From: Nesterenkonia aurantiaca
GTDB lineage: Bacteria; Actinomycetota; Actinomycetes; Actinomycetales; Micrococcaceae
DNA length: 64,000 nt
Reading direction: 5' to 3'
Assembly (NCBI RefSeq): GCF_004364585.1
Contig: NZ_SOAN01000002.1
Coordinates: forward strand, 3,000-66,999
Positions 18,484 to 26,688 of the stretch are shown here, piece after piece. Each line of letters opens with the position of its first letter. Position 1 is the stretch's first letter. Both the position numbers and the translations under genes were made by a program. Below the pieces are notes generated by a model, which searched no databases, had not been told where the DNA came from, and saw only the letters and a program-made list of their open reading frames with translations.

Positions 18484-19797
18484 ATGTCGAGAATCTCCTC
18501 CGCACCGCGAACCCTTGGGACGGCTCTGGGCTCGGCCGGCTCAGTGCTCATCGGACGTGCTGCGCGCGCCGTGACGAAGCTGCGCGGCGGTGGCGGATCG
18601 GCCTTCCCGGGACTGGTCGTCGAGAAGCTGGACCCGAATTTCCTCGCCCGAACGCTGCACCGGCTCCCGCGCGGAGTCATCGTCGTCTCCGGGACCAACG
18701 GAAAGACCACAACCACCAAGATGGTGGTGGAGCTGCTCCAGGGACAGGGCCTGAGGGTCTTCACCAACCGCAGCGGGTCCAACTTCACCCGCGGCGTCGT
18801 CGCCTCCATCCTCGAAGATGTCAGGCTCACCGGCACCCTCGACGCCGACATCGCGGTGCTCGAGCTCGACGAGGCCCACGCAGTGCACTTCGTGAAGGCG
18901 GTCCGCCCGAACCACAGCCTGCTGCTCAACGTCATGCGCGATCAGCTGGATCGCTTCGGGGAGATCGACACCACCGCCGGGATGCTGCGCACCATTGCCC
19001 AACACACGGTCGAGGCGGTGGTGCTCAACCGTGAAGACCCCCGGGTTCGGGCCATCGCCGAGACCCTGGACACCCAGCGGGTCGACTACTTCGGTCTCAG
19101 CGAATCCCTGCGCGGCCACTTCCCCAGCGATGACGACTTCCACTCCGGGCCCGCCGACGCGGCGGATCACCCTCATGCCGATGTGGTCCTGGAGGAGCTC
19201 ACCGAGGGTGGCGGCAGGTTCACCATTGACGGCGAGTCGGTGAGCACGTCATTGACCGTCAACGGCGCCTACAACACCTTCAACGCGGCGGCCGCGCTGG
19301 CGGTGGTCCGCCAGGCCCTGGGTGAGACCGTGGACCCCCGGGCCCTGATCGAGTCACTCTCGAAGGTCTCCCCCGCCTTCGGGCGAGGTGAGAGCCTCAC
19401 CGTGCAGGGTCGTCCCCTGGACCTGGTGCTGGTGAAGAACCCCTCCGGCTTCCGGCTAGGCCTGAGCTCCTTCTCGGCCGAGGGCGTCGCCACGATGATC
19501 GCCATCAACGACAACTATGCCGACGGCCGGGACATGAGCTGGCTCTGGGACGTGGAGTTCGCCTCGCTCGCCGAGCAGGGCGTGCGGATGGTCTCCGGAG
19601 TTCGTGCCTACGACATGGCACTGCGGCTGAAGTACGACGACGTCGACTTCGACGCGGTGGAGCCTGACCTCTCGCTCGCGCTCACCCGCTTCCTGGATGA
19701 GAATCCCGACAGGCCGGCTCGGATCTTCTGCACCTACACCGCCATGCTCGCGCTGCGAAAGCGGCTGGGCGCCTATACCGAAGTGGAGGCCTTCTGA
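18484..19797 (+). CDS. murT: lipid II isoglutaminyl synthase subunit MurT
   Basis: 437 residues. Mur-ligase fold with the ATP loop VVSGTNGKTTTTK (about 75), NRSGSNFTRGV, the catalytic region LELDEAHAVHFV and NGAYNTFNAAAALAV, and a C-terminal DUF1727-type domain (KNPSGFRLGLSSF, INDNYADGRDMSWLWDVEF). With GatD it amidates D-Glu of lipid II to D-isoglutamine. The Cys4 zinc ribbon found in staphylococcal and pneumococcal MurT is absent: the region after VDYFGLSE has no cysteines. It starts 114 bp after pknB and its stop overlaps gatD by 1 nt. Confidence 0.95.
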   Translation: MSRISSAPRTLGTALGSAGSVLIGRAARAVTKLRGGGGSAFPGLVVEKLDPNFLARTLHRLPRGVIVVSGTNGKTTTTKMVVELLQGQGLRVFTNRSGSNFTRGVVASILEDVRLTGTLDADIAVLELDEAHAVHFVKAVRPNHSLLLNVMRDQLDRFGEIDTTAGMLRTIAQHTVEAVVLNREDPRVRAIAETLDTQRVDYFGLSESLRGHFPSDDDFHSGPADAADHPHADVVLEELTEGGGRFTIDGESVSTSLTVNGAYNTFNAAAALAVVRQALGETVDPRALIESLSKVSPAFGRGESLTVQGRPLDLVLVKNPSGFRLGLSSFSAEGVATMIAINDNYADGRDMSWLWDVEFASLAEQGVRMVSGVRAYDMALRLKYDDVDFDAVEPDLSLALTRFLDENPDRPARIFCTYTAMLALRKRLGAYTEVEAF

Positions 19798-20546
19798 TGG
19801 CTGAGCCCAAGCCGATCCACGTGCTCCAGCTCTATCCCCGGGATATGAACATCTACGGGGACTTCGGCAATGCGCTGGTGCTCCAGCGGCGCCTGCAGTG
19901 GCGCGGCTATGAGCCGATCCTGCACAGCTACGACCCGGAGGATGAGTTCCCGGAGCAGGTCGACCTCGTCATCGGCGGCGGCGGCCAGGACAGCGGCCAG
20001 GACAAGATCCAGCAGGACCTGCTGCGGATCGGGGACAGGCTGCACACGCTGGCGCAGAGCGGCACGCCCATGCTGATGATCTGCGGGCTCTATCAGCTCT
20101 TCGGGCATTCCTTCCGCACCCGCGAGGGCCGGGAGATCAAGGGAGTGGGCATCCTCGATCTGAGGACCGAGGGCACCGATACCCGGCTGATCGGCAATGT
20201 GGTCGCCGAGTCCACGGAGTTCGGCGAGATCCTGGGCTACGAGAACCACTCCGGCCAGACCTACCTCGGCCCAGGGGTCCAGCCGCTGGCCCGGGTCACC
20301 AAGGGCGAGGGGAACAACGCCAAGGACTCCTACGAGGGCGCGCGCTTCAAGAACATCGTGGGCAGCTACCTGCACGGCTCGCTGCTCCCGAAGAACCCCG
20401 CGATCGCGGACTTCCTGATCGCCACCGCGGTGCAGAACCGCTACGCCGAGGCATCCCAGCCACAGATCGACCCGGCCGGATCTGCCCAGCCGATCGATGA
20501 GCTGACCCGAAAGGCCCGGACGACGGCGACCCGCCGACCCCGCTAG
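19797..20546 (+). CDS. gatD: lipid II isoglutaminyl synthase glutaminase subunit GatD
   Basis: 249 residues. Class I glutamine amidotransferase fold of the CobB/CobQ type, with the nucleophile Cys96 in MLMICGLYQLFGHSF and His193 in GSYLHGSLLPKNP. It releases ammonia from glutamine for MurT. YPRDMNIYGDFGNALVL at the N-terminus is typical. Its start codon overlaps the murT stop. It ends 72 bp before the convergent crgA gene with no clear terminator between them. Confidence 0.95.
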   Translation: MAEPKPIHVLQLYPRDMNIYGDFGNALVLQRRLQWRGYEPILHSYDPEDEFPEQVDLVIGGGGQDSGQDKIQQDLLRIGDRLHTLAQSGTPMLMICGLYQLFGHSFRTREGREIKGVGILDLRTEGTDTRLIGNVVAESTEFGEILGYENHSGQTYLGPGVQPLARVTKGEGNNAKDSYEGARFKNIVGSYLHGSLLPKNPAIADFLIATAVQNRYAEASQPQIDPAGSAQPIDELTRKARTTATRRPR

Positions 20547-20618
20547 GTCGGCAGCTTCGCCGGGCCCTGACCTGGGTCGCGCCAGCCGTCCGGCGGAGGT
20601 CAGGAACGGTCGCGGGGC

Positions 20619-20915
20619 CTACTTCCAGCGCATCGTCATGAAGAAGCCGACCATCGTGATGCCGAAGCCGATGATGACGTTCCAGCCGCCGGCCGCCTGC
20701 ACCGGGGCCGCGCCCTGGGTGATGTACCAGACGATGAGCCAGAGCAGACCCAGGATCATCAGCCCGATCATGGTCGCCCGGTACCACATGGGCAGGGACT
20801 CATCCTCGAGGTCGAGGTCCTTGACGTTCTTGGGATCGGCGTCGTTCAGCGGAGACTTCTTCGTCTCCGTCTTGTCGCGCGTCCGGCGGTTCTTGCGGTG
20901 CTTGGACTCAGCCAC
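20619..20915 (-). CDS. crgA: cell division protein CrgA
   Basis: 98 residues from GTG 20915, with GAGGGGA 11 nt upstream; the open frame continues upstream without family similarity. A Lys/Arg-rich cytoplasmic head (AESKHRKNRRTRDKTETKK) is followed by two membrane segments (LPMWYRATMIGLMILGLLWL; GGWNVIIGFGITMVGFFMTM). This is the CrgA/DUF881-neighbour architecture: a small actinobacterial divisome protein that recruits PBPs and CwsA and modulates FtsZ. Divergent from the sortase gene. Confidence 0.93.
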   Translation of the reverse strand: MAESKHRKNRRTRDKTETKKSPLNDADPKNVKDLDLEDESLPMWYRATMIGLMILGLLWLIVWYITQGAAPVQAAGGWNVIIGFGITMVGFFMTMRWK

Positions 20916-21062
20916 GTCGGTTCGGTCCCCTCTGGATCTGGCGTGGATCCCGGTTCGGTATCCTGGTGTCACGGCCGTGCATATCTGAGGTCCCGGCCGT
21001 GGTCTGCGTGCCATTCTACCGTTTGCGTGTGATGCTCGCCCCACCCAGCTTTCGGAGGATTC

Positions 21063-21824
21063 ATGTCGGGACACCGCGGCCGGGGCATCGGCGCCCGGAT
21101 CCTCGGCGTCACCGGGGAGCTGCTGATCACCTTGGGCGTGCTCGGACTGCTCTTCGTGGTCTGGGAGATCTGGTGGACCGGACTCGACGCGAACCGTGAG
21201 GCCCAGGCCATCGAGAGCGAGTTCCACACCCGGATCGAACAGCTGGACACCGACCCTGCGCAGCAGCAACGTGCGGAGTCGCCGCAGAACTGTCAGCAGC
21301 TTCCCGACGGGGAGTATGCGGCATGTCCCGAGAACATGGCGGCCGTGGAGTCCGGCGCGATGGCCGTGATCTATGCGCCCGCGATCGGTGCCGACTGGTC
21401 AGCGCCGGTGCGCTCCGGCGTCGATGACGAGACGCTGAACACCGGCGGACTGGGACACTACCCGGACACCCAGCTGCCCGGTGAGGCAGGAAACTTCGCG
21501 GTGGCCGGACATCGGCTCACCTATGGTGACGTGCTGCGCGATCAGGACCGCCTCACCCCCGGGGATGAGATCTACGTCGAGTCGCCCGACGGCTACTACA
21601 CCTATGAGGTCTATGAGACCCATGTGGTGCTGCCCCAGGACTCCGAGGTGATCCTGCCGGTCCCCGGCGAGCTCGAGGCCGAGGCTGACCGATCGCTGCT
21701 GACCCTGACCACCTGTCACCCGCTCTTCTCCAACCGCGAGCGGCTGATCACCCACGCCGAGCTGGTGGACTTCGCCCCCCGCACGGCCGAGGCTCCGGCC
21801 GCGCTGCGCCAGGGAGGGCCCTGA
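21063..21824 (+). CDS. class E sortase
   Basis: 253 residues. An N-terminal membrane segment (about 18-38) is followed by an extracellular sortase domain. The catalytic triad is visible: His150 in VAGHRLTYGD, Cys218 in TTCHPLF and Arg near 225-227 (SNRERL). Class E sortases anchor proteins with LAXTG-type signals in high-GC actinobacteria. Two cysteines (NCQQLP, AACPEN) sit just before the catalytic domain. ATG start with GGAGG about 5 nt upstream. It heads a short operon with a small membrane protein and pabA. Confidence 0.94.
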   Translation: MSGHRGRGIGARILGVTGELLITLGVLGLLFVVWEIWWTGLDANREAQAIESEFHTRIEQLDTDPAQQQRAESPQNCQQLPDGEYAACPENMAAVESGAMAVIYAPAIGADWSAPVRSGVDDETLNTGGLGHYPDTQLPGEAGNFAVAGHRLTYGDVLRDQDRLTPGDEIYVESPDGYYTYEVYETHVVLPQDSEVILPVPGELEAEADRSLLTLTTCHPLFSNRERLITHAELVDFAPRTAEAPAALRQGGP

Positions 21825-21825
21825 G

Positions 21826-22026
21826 ATGTACGCCTGGCTCTTCCGCGCGCTCCCGGGCCCCCTGCTGGTCCAGATCCTGCTCGCCCTGGCCATCGTGGCC
21901 GGTATCGTGTTTCTCCTGATGCAGTTCGTCTTCCCGTGGCTGAGCCAGTACAGCCCGCTCAATGACTCCACGCTTGAATCGCTGACCTTCCCGGCACTGG
22001 GCCGGGTCGAAGGGACCCCCGCATGA
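21826..22026 (+). CDS. small single-pass membrane protein
   Basis: 66 residues with one hydrophobic helix (about residues 12-38) and the end LESLTFPALGRVEGTPA. The start is 1 nt past the sortase stop, and the stop overlaps pabA by 4 nt, so it is translationally coupled to both. Small proteins of this kind are often found between class E sortase and pabA genes in Micrococcales. The function is unknown; a sortase accessory role is only a guess. Confidence 0.8.
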   Translation: MYAWLFRALPGPLLVQILLALAIVAGIVFLLMQFVFPWLSQYSPLNDSTLESLTFPALGRVEGTPA

Positions 22027-22664
22027 GTGACACCCCCGCCCGCATCCTCGTCATCGACAACTACGACAGCTTCGTCTACACCCTGGTCGGTTACCTGCGC
22101 GAGCTCGGCGCCGAGGCCACCGTGATCCGCAATGACGATCTCTCCGTGGAGGCCGCGAAGCAGCTCGCGACCGAGCACGACGGCGTGTTGATCTCCCCCG
22201 GCCCCGGCACCCCCGGGGAGGCCGGGGTCTCCGTGGAGCTGATCCGATGGTGCGCGGAGGCCCAGGAACCGATGCTCGGGGTCTGCCTGGGACATCAGGG
22301 CCTGGGTGAGGCCTTCGGTGCGACGGTCACCCATGCCGAGCAGCTGATGCACGGCAAGACCTCCCCGGTCACCCATACCGGGCACGTCTCCTTCGCCGGG
22401 CTGCCGGAGACCTTCGTGGCGACCCGCTACCATTCCCTGACCGTGGCACCCGAGACCATACCGGCGGTGCTGGAGGTGACCGCGCGCACCGAGGACGGAG
22501 TCATCATGGGGCTGGCGCATCGCACGGCGCCGCTGTGGGGTATGCAGTATCACCCGGAGTCGGTGCTCACCGAGGGCGGCTACCGGATGCTGGGCAACTG
22601 GCTCGAGAGCATGGGGCAGACGGGAGCGGCGGAGAAGGCTGCGACGCTGAACCCGATCCGCTGA
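22023..22664 (+). CDS. pabA: aminodeoxychorismate/anthranilate synthase glutaminase
   Basis: 213 residues. Class I glutamine amidotransferase: ILVIDNYDSFVYTLV, oxyanion motif SPGPGTPGEAG, nucleophile Cys in GVCLGHQGLGEAFG, and HPESVLTEGG with the catalytic His and Glu. It supplies ammonia to PabB (folate) or TrpE (tryptophan). Position after sortase and crgA, away from trp genes, favours PabA, but the subunit may serve both pathways. A strong hairpin lies 35 bp downstream. Confidence 0.92.
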   Translation: MSDTPARILVIDNYDSFVYTLVGYLRELGAEATVIRNDDLSVEAAKQLATEHDGVLISPGPGTPGEAGVSVELIRWCAEAQEPMLGVCLGHQGLGEAFGATVTHAEQLMHGKTSPVTHTGHVSFAGLPETFVATRYHSLTVAPETIPAVLEVTARTEDGVIMGLAHRTAPLWGMQYHPESVLTEGGYRMLGNWLESMGQTGAAEKAATLNPIR

Positions 22665-22698
22665 CGCCACCGGACACACGCTGAGACCACCGCACACA

Positions 22699-22736
22699 CA
22701 GAAGCGGACCTGGCATGATCGCCAGGTCCGCTTCTG
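22699..22736. terminator. bidirectional hairpin terminator
   Basis: Perfect 16-bp stem CAGAAGCGGACCTGGC (22699-22714) with its complement at 22721-22736 and a 6-nt loop. It lies between the convergent pabA gene and the leftward hypothetical gene. There is no T-run on either side, as is common for actinobacterial terminators. Confidence 0.85.
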
Positions 22737-22765
22737 CGTAGCTACGTTCTCAGTCGAGGCTCAGC

Positions 22766-23728
22766 TCAGGTGGCCGGCTTCGGTGAGGGAACGTTCTTGC
22801 CCTTGGCCTCGTCAGCGTTCTGCGCGTTGACGTTGGTGACTCCCGAGGGACCGGCCTTGGACTCCGGCGCACCGGAGCTCTTGGGGGCGTCGGGATTCGC
22901 CTTCGGCGCAGCGGCCGGAGTCCCTGCGACGGTGCTCGGCGCAGCCGAACCGCCCTGGGTCGCCGGCTTCGGAGCCGAGGCAGCAGGCTTCGGAGCCGAG
23001 GCAGCAGGCTTGGGGGCCGAGGTCACCGGCTTCGGAGCTGCCGTGGAGGAGGCGGCTGGCCGGGTGACCGGCGCAGGCTTCTTCCACGGGTCCTCCACCG
23101 GCTGGCTGGCGCGCCATGCGGCCACCCCTGCGGTCACCGCCGCGGCCACCAGTCCGAAGACCAGCAGACCCTTCTTGCGGCTGTTCGAACGCTGGGGCTT
23201 CTTCAGCGTCTTGGCAGCATCCTTGGCGTAGCGCTCGGAGCTCTTGCGCAGCTTCTTGACGATCTTCTTGTCACCGGTGGCCTTGATCAGCGCCTTCTCA
23301 ACGCGGGGATCAAGCTCGGCGCGGTGGATCAGCTTCGCGGTCTTGTCCGCATAGCCGCCCAGCTTCGCCGAGGTGGCCGGGACGTACTCCGAGGTGAACT
23401 GCGTCTTGGCGGTGTCGTACTTCGCCAGGATCTTGGAGACCTCTGCCTTGGCCTGCGGAGGAAGCTTCTCGTACTGAGACGAGATGCCGCCGCCGGCGAC
23501 CGAGGAGTATGCCTTGATCTTCTTGCCTGCCACCGAGGCGCTGTCATTGACCGCGGTCAATGCGCGGCCCGAGGCATCGTGCACCTTAGGGGCGCCCTTG
23601 CGGTAGGTGTCTTCGGCCCAGTCTGCCGCCGCACCCAGTTTCGGGGCGGTCCAATCGCGTGCGGACTCGACCCCCGCGAGCACCAGGTGCTCCCAGCTGT
23701 GGTTGCGCTTCTTCTTCTTGCCGAACAT
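22766..23728 (-). CDS. single-pass membrane protein with Ala-Pro-Lys tail
   Basis: 320 residues, not assigned to a named family. It opens with a basic MFGKKKKRNHSW, followed by a largely helical region (about 12-185) rich in Ala, Lys and Ser with no enzyme motif. A Lys/Arg patch and a membrane segment (about 191-207, KKGLLVFGLVAAAVTAGVAAW), then DPWKKPAP, precede a low-complexity tail with SAPKPAA repeats. Such proteins beside the cyclophilin gene occur in Micrococcaceae (recollection, not checked). The N-terminal helical part could be cytoplasmic or nucleoid-facing, and the tail wall-facing. Confidence 0.8.
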   Translation of the reverse strand: MFGKKKKRNHSWEHLVLAGVESARDWTAPKLGAAADWAEDTYRKGAPKVHDASGRALTAVNDSASVAGKKIKAYSSVAGGGISSQYEKLPPQAKAEVSKILAKYDTAKTQFTSEYVPATSAKLGGYADKTAKLIHRAELDPRVEKALIKATGDKKIVKKLRKSSERYAKDAAKTLKKPQRSNSRKKGLLVFGLVAAAVTAGVAAWRASQPVEDPWKKPAPVTRPAASSTAAPKPVTSAPKPAASAPKPAASAPKPATQGGSAAPSTVAGTPAAAPKANPDAPKSSGAPESKAGPSGVTNVNAQNADEAKGKNVPSPKPAT

Positions 23729-23863
23729 GCATGTCCTCCGAACTCGGATCGGTTGCTGGCTTCAGCTTACGTGGTCTCTGCGTGAGCTGCTATGGCCCTG
23801 CCGATCCCTTCATCATCCCTGCACCTGGCACTCCGCGCCACCAAGAGTGAGAGAATGGGATTC

Positions 23864-24397
23864 ATGAGTGCTATCGCAACACATCAGGCAACTATCCGTA
23901 CTTCCCAGGGCGAGATCCTCGTCGAGCTCTTCGGGAACCACGCTCCCAAGACCGTGGACAACTTCGTCGGGCTCGCCACCGGTGAGCGCGAGTGGACCCA
24001 CCCGGAGTCCGGCGAGAAGATGGTCGACACCCCGCTCTACAGCGGCACCGTGTTCCATCGGATCATCTCCGACTTCATGATCCAGGGCGGGGATCCCCTG
24101 GGCCTCGGCGTCGGTGGTCCCGGCTACAAGTTCGGCGACGAGATCCACCCGGAGCTGGACTTCACCTCCGCCTACAAGCTGGCGATGGCGAACGCCGGTC
24201 CCGGCACCAACGGGTCCCAGTTCTTCATCACCTCCGTGGCCACCAACTGGCTGCAGGGCAAGCACACCATCTTCGGCGAGGTCTCCGATCTGGCCTCGCA
24301 GAAGATCGTGGATGCCCTGAACACGGTTCCCACCGATAACCGGGACCGCCCGAAGGAAGATGTCGTCATCGAGAAGATCGACATCAAGAAGCTCTGA
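23864..24397 (+). CDS. cyclophilin-type peptidyl-prolyl isomerase
   Basis: 177 residues from ATG 23864 (an in-frame ATG at 23855 is possible). A cyclophilin domain covers nearly the whole protein: VDNFVGLATG, FHRIISDFMIQGGDP (active-site Arg, Phe and Gln), MANAGPGTNGSQFFIT, and HTIFGEVSD. No signal peptide, so it is cytoplasmic and catalyses cis-trans isomerisation of X-Pro bonds. Equivalent to mycobacterial PpiA. The rhomboid gene follows directly. Confidence 0.94.
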   Translation: MSAIATHQATIRTSQGEILVELFGNHAPKTVDNFVGLATGEREWTHPESGEKMVDTPLYSGTVFHRIISDFMIQGGDPLGLGVGGPGYKFGDEIHPELDFTSAYKLAMANAGPGTNGSQFFITSVATNWLQGKHTIFGEVSDLASQKIVDALNTVPTDNRDRPKEDVVIEKIDIKKL

Positions 24398-24409
24398 GGA
24401 TCTAGCACG

Positions 24410-25306
24410 ATCGACGCAACATTCTGCACGAAGCACCCGGACAGGCCGGCCACCGTGGCGTGTCAACGCTGCGAGAGGCTGGCCTGTTCGGGGTGCCTGC
24501 GGGAGGCCCCGGTCGGGTTTCAATGCGTGGACTGCCTGAGCCGAGCTCAGGACGAGTTCCAACGACGTCGGCCCCCCGCGCGCTCCCAGTTCGGCGCCGT
24601 GCTGCGCCCGGACCGGCGCCCGATGGTCACCTTCACGCTCATCGGGCTGTGTGTCCTGCTCTTCGCTCTGCAGCTGCTCAGCGGCACGCTCACCGGGGCG
24701 AACCCCGATCCGGTCACCGGGGCCCTCTGGTACGCCCCGGTGCAGACCTCCGCCTGGTTCTTCGAGCCCTGGCGGATGCTCACCTCCGCACTGGTGCATT
24801 CTCCGACCAATGCGATGCATCTGCTCTTCAACATGTTCGCCCTCTGGTTCATCGGCCGTGCCATCGAACCGGCGCTCGGAGTGCTGCGCTACATCGCGCT
24901 GCTGACCCTCTCCGCTCTCGGCGGCTCGGTCGCGGTGCTCTTCCTGACCCCCGCCTGGACCCCCACACTCGGCGCCTCCGGGGCGGTGTTCGGACTGTTC
25001 GGGGCGCTGTTCATCCTGATGCGCGCCACCGGCTCGCAGACCGGCGGGATCCTCACCCTGATCGGAATCAACGTGGTGATCAGCTTCGTGATCCCCGGCA
25101 TCTCCTGGCAGGGACACTTCGGTGGACTCGTGGTGGGCACGCTGTGCGCCCTGGTCATCTCGAAGACCCCGACCCGAACCTCCGGTGACCGGGGCCAGGA
25201 TGCGCGCCGAGCAGCCCGCTGGCAGAGCATCGGACTGCTCGGCATCGCCGGGGTCCTGGTGCTGCTCACCGGGCTGGGCATGAATCTGGTCAATCCCTAT
25301 TCATGA
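24410..25306 (+). CDS. rhomboid protease with N-terminal zinc-finger motif
   Basis: Rhomboid intramembrane serine protease. Membrane segments begin at MVTFTLIGLCVLLF; HSPTNAMHLLFNMFAL, the catalytic Ser in GASGAVFGLFGA and His in WQGHFGGLVVG are present. The first canonical start is GTG 24455, but the frame is open and conserved upstream: TFCTKHPDRPATVACQRC supplies the first Cys and His of the B-box-like zinc finger (C-x2-H...C-x2-C...C-x2-C...C-x2-C) that actinobacterial rhomboids carry. Upstream of it only ATC 24410 or ACG 24407 could initiate, with AGGA 9 nt before ATC. The start is set at ATC on that reasoning. Tools will probably call 24455. Confidence 0.85.
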   Translation: MDATFCTKHPDRPATVACQRCERLACSGCLREAPVGFQCVDCLSRAQDEFQRRRPPARSQFGAVLRPDRRPMVTFTLIGLCVLLFALQLLSGTLTGANPDPVTGALWYAPVQTSAWFFEPWRMLTSALVHSPTNAMHLLFNMFALWFIGRAIEPALGVLRYIALLTLSALGGSVAVLFLTPAWTPTLGASGAVFGLFGALFILMRATGSQTGGILTLIGINVVISFVIPGISWQGHFGGLVVGTLCALVISKTPTRTSGDRGQDARRAARWQSIGLLGIAGVLVLLTGLGMNLVNPYS

Positions 25307-25328
25307 ACCCCGGATGCACCCCGCCCAC

Positions 25329-25372
25329 GGTCCACGCATGAACCACGCGTGGACCATCCGGCGTGATGGTCC
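25329..25372 (+). terminator. two overlapping hairpins after the rhomboid gene
   Basis: A 9-bp stem GGTCCACGC (25329-25337) / GCGTGGACC (25347-25355) and an 8-bp stem GGACCATC (25351-25358) / GATGGTCC (25365-25372) share GGACC, so only one can form at a time. Placed 22 bp after the rhomboid stop they probably act as terminator. No T-run follows. Confidence 0.55.
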
Positions 25373-25388
25373 CCAGGCTGTGCAGGAC

Positions 25389-25495
25389 TAATCCACAGTT
25401 TTGTGCACAATGCACAGATTCCTGTGGATATCCCTCTGACCTGGGGAATCACAGCTGTGTAACTTATGCACACTGTGGATAACCTCTGTGGATAA
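25389..25495. promoter_or_regulatory. DnaA-box cluster outside oriC
   Basis: In 107 bp there are two perfect boxes in inverse orientation (TGTGGATAA at 25474-25482 and 25487-25495) and four one-mismatch boxes: TAATCCACA 25389-25397, TTGTGCACA 25401-25409, TGTGGATAT 25423-25431 and TTATGCACA 25464-25472. The reference is TTATCCACA/TTGTCCACA. The stretch is AT-richer than its neighbours and lies between the convergent rhomboid and CBS genes. It could titrate DnaA (datA-like) or be a displaced origin element. Boxes are seen directly; function is inferred. Confidence 0.75.
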
Positions 25496-25527
25496 CTATA
25501 GATCTGGGCCATTCTGGGAGATACGAG

Positions 25528-25560
25528 GACGCCGGACCCACAGGCTGTGAGTCCGGCGTC
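25528..25560 (-). terminator. terminator after the CBS-protein operon
   Basis: 10-bp stem GACGCCGGAC (25528-25537) / GTCCGGCGTC (25551-25560) with a 13-nt loop, 48 bp beyond the stop of the leftward CBS gene. The minus-strand continuation is CTCGTATCT, without a full T-run. Confidence 0.7.
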
Positions 25561-25608
25561 GTCCTGCTGCTCCAGCAGCCCCGGAGCGGGGCGCCTGAGG
25601 CGGTCGGG

Positions 25609-26688
25609 CTAGCGTCGAGCGGAGCTGCCCTGCTGGCGGGATTCGGCAGCGGCCTCTGATTCGCTCCACTGCTCCTCCATCGTGGGCCACATCCGCTTGA
25701 GGATGTCGTTCCAGGTGATGGCTCCGGCCAGAGCACCGTCGGAATAGACCACCGCGAGCTGTTCGCCAGCCGCCCGCATGGTCTGGAACGCGTCGTAGAC
25801 CGAGGCACCGGTGGAGACGACCAGCGCAGGTCGAGCCAGGTCGCTCACCGGGTGCTCCGGCCCGACCGTGAGGGTGTCCCGCACGTGGACCACCAGCGGG
25901 TTCGCCCCGGTCTCGGGGATGACCAGGATGCGCAGGTGCCCGGTGCGCTGGGCCGCGGCCTGGACATCGGCCGCGGTGGCCGTGACCGGTACCGTCGTGG
26001 TCTCCTGCCGGGTGCGTCCTGCGATGACATCGTCCACGGTGAGCGTCTCCAGGTCGATGACCCGGGAGATCTGGGTGGCCGAAGCCTCGTCCAGCGTGCC
26101 GGTCCTGGTGGAGTGTTCCACCAGGTGTCGGATCGTGTCGGAGTCGTAGCCACCTGCTGCTGCTCGGTCCACCGGTGTGATGCCGCTGGCCGCGACGAGA
26201 CGGTTGGCGATCCCGTTGATCCAGAGCAGGAGCGGACGGAAGCCCCAGAGGACCACCTGGGCCGGGAGTGCGATGAGCTTCGCAGCCCGTTCCGGGTGCG
26301 CGATGGCCCAGGACTTCGGGGCCATCTCACCGACCACCAGATGCAGGAAGGTCATCAGGAACAGCGCCAGGGCGAAGGCGAGCACGTCCGCGGCCCACAG
26401 CGGCATGTTCCAGGACTCGAAGATCGGGGTCAGCGCGTAGTCCACGGCTGGCTTGCTCACCGCACCAAGCGCGAAGGTGCATGCGGTGATGCCGAGCTGG
26501 GCTCCGGCGAGCATCACAGTGAGCTCGTTGAGCCCGCGCAGCGCGGCCCTGGCCGAACGGCTGTGCTCGGCCTCTTCCTCCAGCCGGTGCCGGCGGGCGG
26601 CGAGCAGCGCGAACTCCAGAATCACGAAGAAGGCAGAGATGGCGATGATCGCAATGGTCGCCACGGTGGGGATCAGCCAGTCGCTCAT
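25609..26688 (-). CDS. CNNM/CBS-domain membrane protein (second copy)
   Basis: 359 residues. An N-terminal DUF21/CNNM transmembrane domain (about 1-190; ALLAARRHRLEEEAE, LAGAQLGITACTFALG, VVGEMAPKSWAIAHPERAAKL) is followed by a CBS-domain pair (about 210-335; VDDVIAGR, TWNDILKRMWP). There is no CorC/HlyC C-terminal domain, unlike the upstream partner. This family (called hemolysin C or CorC-like) is linked to Mg2+ or Co2+ transport or efflux. Its start overlaps the stop of the upstream paralogue by 4 nt. Confidence 0.92.
   Translation of the reverse strand: MSDWLIPTVATIAIIAISAFFVILEFALLAARRHRLEEEAEHSRSARAALRGLNELTVMLAGAQLGITACTFALGAVSKPAVDYALTPIFESWNMPLWAADVLAFALALFLMTFLHLVVGEMAPKSWAIAHPERAAKLIALPAQVVLWGFRPLLLWINGIANRLVAASGITPVDRAAAGGYDSDTIRHLVEHSTRTGTLDEASATQISRVIDLETLTVDDVIAGRTRQETTTVPVTATAADVQAAAQRTGHLRILVIPETGANPLVVHVRDTLTVGPEHPVSDLARPALVVSTGASVYDAFQTMRAAGEQLAVVYSDGALAGAITWNDILKRMWPTMEEQWSESEAAAESRQQGSSARR

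Noticed and set aside
25389-25495. A second active replication origin
   Set aside because: No initiator gene or clear unwinding element next to it; the dnaA-dnaN gap is the standard origin, so the boxes are reported only as a DnaA-binding cluster.
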